Of a stretch of DNA of 34,860 nt, positions 31,153-34,860 are shown one piece after another. The notes beneath the pieces were generated by a model. The model made no database searches. It was given only the letters and a program-made list of their open reading frames with translations, and was not told where the DNA came from. The stretch is taken from contig PXTG01000114.1 of NCBI GenBank assembly GCA_003023365.1, forward strand, positions 1 through 34,860. The letters run 5' to 3'. This DNA is from Bacteroidetes bacterium QH_7_62_13 (GTDB taxonomy: Bacteria; Bacteroidota; Rhodothermia; Rhodothermales; Salinibacteraceae). The position numbers were made by a program, and so were the translations under genes. The number at the start of each line of letters is the position of its first letter. The stretch's first letter is position 1.

Positions 31153-33563
31153 TCACACCTCCGTCCGAAGGACATCGAGCGGGGGGCGGTCGTAGAGGCC
31201 CCGGCTGTTGAATAGACCGATGCCGATGGTGAGCGCCGTCACGACCCCGAACGCCGTCGCAAGTGCACCGGGCGCCACCACAAACGGCCCCTCAAATACG
31301 AAGTACGACAGGCCCCATGCCGCCGCGAGCGCCAACAGGATGCCCGTCGCCGCCGCGAAGACACCGAGGAAAAGATACTCGACGGTCATAATTAGGAGCA
31401 CGGTGTGCTTCGACGCCCCGAGTGTCTTCAACAGTACGCTCTCCTCGGCGCGCTGGTAGCGGCTCACAACCACCGCCCCCGCCAGCACAATGAGGCCCGT
31501 CACGATGCTGAAGAGCGCCATGAAGCGAATCACGTACGCCAGCCGCCCGAACAGGTCCTGGAACGTGGAGAGGACGAGCGACAAGTCAATGGCCGAGACA
31601 TTCGGATAGTCGGCCACCACCTTGCGCTGAACCTGAGCAGAGGCGGTGTCGCTGTCCGATCGACTGAGCAGCACGTGCATCTGTGGCGCCTGCTCCAGGA
31701 CGCCCTCCGGGAAGACGACGAAGTAATTGGTCCCAATGCGCTGCCAGTCTACGTCTCGCAGGCTGGACACGACCGTCTTCAGCGGACGGCCCTGCACGTC
31801 GAACGTGAGCGTGTCGCCGAGTTCCACGTTCAAGTCCTCCCGGGCGATTCCGCGTTCCATGGAGATGGGCACCGCCGCGCCCGTCCGGAAGGGATTCGGT
31901 CCCTCGTACTGCCCGTTGAACTCGCCCGCAACGAGGGTCTCGCTGTCGGTGAGGTGGTCGCGGTACGTCACTCGGTACTCGCGTTCGTGGGCAAAGGTGG
32001 TCCGCGTGGTTGAGTCCTGTCGGATTTGGTTGATGGTGCGCCCCTTCACGGCCTGCAGCCGCAGCATCACGATGGGCTCGTCGGCCATCACGGGCAGCCC
32101 CTCACTTCGCATGATGTCCTTGACCCCGTCTACCTGACTGCCTTGCACGTCGAACATCACGAGGTTGGGGCGCCCTTCGCCCCCCGTGACCTTAATTTGC
32201 TCCAGAAGGGTCCGCTGAACGAGAAAGAGGGACACGATAAGGAACGTCCCCAGCCCCAGCGCCAGCATGAGGACGGTGGTTTGATTTTGTGGGCGGTAGA
32301 GGTTGGCCAGGCCTTGCCGCCAGGGATAGGGCCAGGAGCTCGGGAAGAAGCGCCGAACGCCCGCGACGATTCCCCAGGACACGAGCGCGAGCACACCCGA
32401 TTGCCGTCGCCACCCCCCAGCGCGCCGGATCCCGCCACCCGCCGGTCGGCGGATCCACGTTCGTACGGAGGGCCCGCATCGGCGAGACGCCCCGAACCTC
32501 CAGCAGCGGCCACAGCGCGAACAGCAGGGTCACGCCTACGCCCACAAGCAGCCCCAGGCCGATCGCCGTCCAGGAAAACGCGAAGCTCATCTCGAACGGC
32601 AGGAAATCGGACAGCAGGCGCGGCACGTACGCCTGAAAGCCTCCCCCCAACCCGCTCCCAATGCCGGCCCCCAGTAGGCCCAACCCCCCCGCCTGGGCCA
32701 AGTAAATCCGAAAGGTGCGCCCCGCCGACGCCCCCAGGCACCGCAGCACGGCGATCGACGCCAGGCGCCGCCGCACGTACACGTGCACCGCACTGGCCAC
32801 GCCCAGGCTCCCCAGCAGCAACGCCACGAACCCAACGAGACTCAGGAACCGGTACAGGTTTCCCAATCCCTCCCGCCAGTCTTCGGCCTCTTCCTCCACC
32901 GTGTCGGTGTCCAGATCCCGCCGGTCGGCAAAGGCCTCAATGCCACTAACCAACTGGTTGACGTCCCGATCATCCTCGAACTTGAAGTAAACCTCGTATT
33001 CCGCGATACTCCCTTGACTCAGGAGCGTCGTATCCAGGTGCGCCCCGGGGACGTAGATCGGCGGGCTCGCGGCGGAGCTGAACGACGACTCCCCCGGCGC
33101 CTGCTCAATTTCGCCCGAAATCTGGTAGGTGACGTTTCCGATCCGGACGGAGTCGCCAACCTGGATGTCGTACTGGTTGAGCAGAGAGCGGCCGGGTCTC
33201 AAGCGCCCCGTAGAAGGGAAACCCTCCCTCCACGGCCCGCACCGCCGAGAGCCGCGTGGCTCCTGTTTTCGGGAAGGCGGCCATCGACCCAAAGGAGATC
33301 CGGCGCGACTGCGTGCCGCCGATCGAGTCAATGAGAACCTCGGTCGAATCGTCAAACGGTTCTTCGGATTCCAGTCGCAGGTCCGCCCCCAGCAGGGTTT
33401 TGGCTTCCCGGTCCACGGTGGCGGAGAGGTTATCACCGAAGCCGCGTATGGCCACGAGGGCCGCCACGCCCAGGACCATCGCCGAGAGGTAGAGGGCGAG
33501 GCGCTTGCGACTGCCGCGGCTGTCCCGCCACGCCATCTTCAAGACCCAGGGAAGGCTGCTCAT
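31153..33563 (-). pseudogene. FtsX-family ABC transporter permease (YbbP-like), two frame breaks
   Basis: One gene of about 2.4 kb is spread over three frames. The N-terminal part runs from the ATG at 33563 (MSSLPWVLKMAWRDSRGSRK, TM1, then a MacB-like periplasmic part) to ETRP at about 33189. The middle part resumes at LLNQYDIQVGDSVRIG (about 33184), includes three FtsX helices and ends at RDPARW (about 32417). The last part resumes at LALVSWGIVAG (about 32391), then RRFFPSSWPYPWRQGLANLY, a second periplasmic part and three final helices to the stop at 31153. The span of 2411 bases is not a multiple of three. At both breaks, sequence normally found in the family appears to be missing as well. 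No ATPase gene is adjacent. Sequencing error remains possible. Confidence 0.82.
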
Positions 33564-33685
33564 TCCGGTAGAAGAAAGTAGATCGAATGCATCGTGCCCG
33601 AATACACCGGCTCGTGGTGAGTGATACGTGGATCGTGACGCGTGATGCACAGCACGGCCGTTCCTCACGTCTCCCGTTTCACTCT

Positions 33686-34180
33686 TCACGAATCTCCAAA
33701 CTGATCGCCCAGATTCCGGCAGAGGGCCTCCAGGTGCTCCTGATCCGTCTCGTCGAGGGCCCCGAGCGTGTCGGAATCCACGTCAAGTACAGCGAGCAGA
33801 CGGTCGTCGGGCGTCACGACAGGCACCACGACCTCGGACTGGGTGGAGGACTGGCACGCGATGTGATCCGGCGCCTCGGACACGTCGGGCCATAGCTGAG
33901 TCTCTCGGGTTCGGGCGGCGGCCCCACACACCCCGCGGTCGAAGTCGATGTGTAGGCAACCATGGGGTCCCTGATACGGCCCCACGACCAGGTGGTCGTT
34001 CCCGACGGCCCGGTAGAACCCCGTCCAGTCGTAGTAATCGAACGAGTGGTGGAGCTCACAGGCCACCGTGGCCATGCCCGCAATCCAGTCCGTCTCCCCA
34101 TCAAGCAGGGCGTCGATGCGGCGGCGGGCCTCGGCATATGCGTCGGCCTTGTTGACGGCAGTGGGGGGGGCACCGGACAT
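33686..34180 (-). CDS. Free methionine-(R)-sulfoxide reductase, GAF domain (fRMsr/MsrC)
   Basis: This enzyme reduces free methionine-R-sulfoxide using thioredoxin and protects against oxidants. The 164-residue protein is a single GAF domain. The core reads GCLHIDFDRGVCGAAART, then TQLWPDVSEAPDHIAC and SEVVVPVV. Cys75, Cys85 and Cys109 keep the same spacing (10 and 24) as Cys84, Cys94 and Cys118 of E. coli MsrC, with the last as the expected catalytic residue. The ATG at 34180 is clear. It lies upstream of the broken permease on the same strand and downstream of the ferredoxin gene. Confidence 0.93.
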   Translation of the reverse strand: MSGAPPTAVNKADAYAEARRRIDALLDGETDWIAGMATVACELHHSFDYYDWTGFYRAVGNDHLVVGPYQGPHGCLHIDFDRGVCGAAARTRETQLWPDVSEAPDHIACQSSTQSEVVVPVVTPDDRLLAVLDVDSDTLGALDETDQEHLEALCRNLGDQFGDS

Positions 34181-34314
34181 AATCGAGCGGGGGGCTGGGC
34201 GGGGGACAACAGTGATCGATTGTCCCTACCAGGGCCATGGTCCGGCGTTCCTTCGCACACTCCCCGGGGCGTGAGCACTCCGTAACGTCGCTCGCCCGGG
34301 TGACGTACCGCCGA

Positions 34315-34653
34315 TCAATCGGTCGCTCGCTTCCCCCAGATCCGCTTGTCCGGCAACAGATAGACGGTGAGGGATCGATCCACCGTGATCTGACACGACA
34401 GGCGTGGATAGCCGTAGTGGGCGGCGAGACGGTCGTGCCAGTGCGAGGGGGCCGGTCCCTGCGCGAGCCGTACCCCGCACGTAGCACAAATTCCCCGCCC
34501 GCCACAATTCACGTTTTCGGTCCATGGGGTGTAGGGCGAGAGATCGTGACGCAGCAGCAAGCGACGCAGATTGGCCCCGGCCTCGGCCTCAAGCCGGTGC
34601 CACTGCCGTCCGTCGTGTACCCGAACGTCGTAGGTGGTCTCGTCGTCGGTCAC
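34315..34653 (-). CDS. [2Fe-2S] ferredoxin-like protein
   Basis: The 112-residue protein is a one-electron carrier of the ferredoxin fold. The cluster ligands are Cys50, Cys56 and Cys59 in NCGGRGICATCGV plus Cys87 in RLSCQI, giving a CX5CX2C pattern with a distal Cys, as in adrenodoxin-type or chlorosome-type ferredoxins rather than the CX4CX2C plant type. The GTG at 34653 is the likely start, only ten bases after the DUF427 stop; a longer frame to 34701 would overlap that gene. The C-terminus ends in a basic, Trp-containing tail (LLPDKRIWGKRATD). Its redox partner is not evident. Confidence 0.88.
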   Translation of the reverse strand: MTDDETTYDVRVHDGRQWHRLEAEAGANLRRLLLRHDLSPYTPWTENVNCGGRGICATCGVRLAQGPAPSHWHDRLAAHYGYPRLSCQITVDRSLTVYLLPDKRIWGKRATD

Positions 34654-34663
34654 GGCCTGGATG

Positions 34664-34860
34664 CTACTCCGCGACGTCCACTTCCGACGTGTAGAAGGCA
34701 ACGTGATCTTTGATCTCCGATGCCTCGTCGGACGGATCCGGGTAATACCACGCGGTGTCTTCTTTTCGGTCGCCGTTCACGACCACGTCGTAGTAGTGTG
34801 CCTCTCCCTTCCACGGGCAGGTGGTGCGGTAGTCGCTCGGTTCGAGATACTCGTCATTCA
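34664..34860 (-). CDS. DUF427 domain protein, partial at window edge
   Basis: The last 65 codons of a minus-strand gene whose start lies beyond the right edge. The translation includes EYLEPSDYRTTCPWKGEAHY, YDVVVNG, DTAWYYPDPSDEASEIKDHV and AFYTSEVDVAE, then TAG at 34664. The CPWKGEAxYY, AWYYP and IKDHVAFY elements are the signature of DUF427, a small fold of unknown function. It sits ten bases upstream of the ferredoxin GTG, so the two are probably one transcript. Confidence 0.9.
   Translation of the reverse strand, partial: NDEYLEPSDYRTTCPWKGEAHYYDVVVNGDRKEDTAWYYPDPSDEASEIKDHVAFYTSEVDVAE

Overview
The window reads as chromosomal DNA of a salt-adapted member of the Rhodothermota/Bacteroidota, most like a Salinibacter relative. 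The reasons are clearly high GC, acidic lysine-poor proteins, Bacteroidota-style families (DUF5916 outer-membrane protein, LA_2272-type repeat protein, CcmE with a Cys handle, fused ThrA) and the near absence of Shine-Dalgarno sequences before well-fixed starts. This placement is inferred from protein character alone. I see no rRNA, tRNA, CRISPR array, insertion sequence or phage gene. Most of the window is ordinary core metabolism and housekeeping.

Layout. 1-666 is non-coding as far as I can see. Then come murB (+), an ADP-ribosylglycohydrolase (-), and a cytochrome c maturation block ccmB-ccmC-ccmD-ccmE (+), with neither ccmA nor ccmF beside it. A DUF1499 lipoprotein and a secreted Gly-rich repeat protein (+) follow. 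The minus strand then carries a shortened RluA-type pseudouridine synthase, a class V aminotransferase, a membrane-anchored EEP phosphatase/nuclease, and the translationally coupled pair obgE-dprA. rnhA (+) converges on yigZ (-). A plus-strand series follows: DUF5916 protein, APC permease, signal-peptide-bearing methyltransferase, orphan RND adaptor lipoprotein, and an Nramp-like transporter without the usual metal motifs.

From 22.4 kb to the right edge everything is on the minus strand. Read in transcription order from the right edge: a partial DUF427 gene, a [2Fe-2S] ferredoxin, a free methionine-R-sulfoxide reductase (GAF), a broken FtsX-family ABC permease, a small membrane ORF, a lipoprotein, yggS, divIVA with a very long acidic tail, purine nucleoside phosphorylase, thrA (aspartokinase-homoserine dehydrogenase) and thrB.

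I did not find a convincing new multi-gene system. The most interesting points are: the CxxxY CcmE in an incomplete ccm locus; a DivIVA with a roughly 400-residue acidic tail studded with short hydrophobic motifs; an Nramp homologue lacking DPGN and MPH; a PNP with three changed base-pocket residues; a signal-peptide methyltransferase; and an unusual concentration of genes missing internal segments (thrB in frame, the ABC permease twice out of frame, rluA at its N-terminus). That last pattern could be real gene decay or an assembly or consensus fault.
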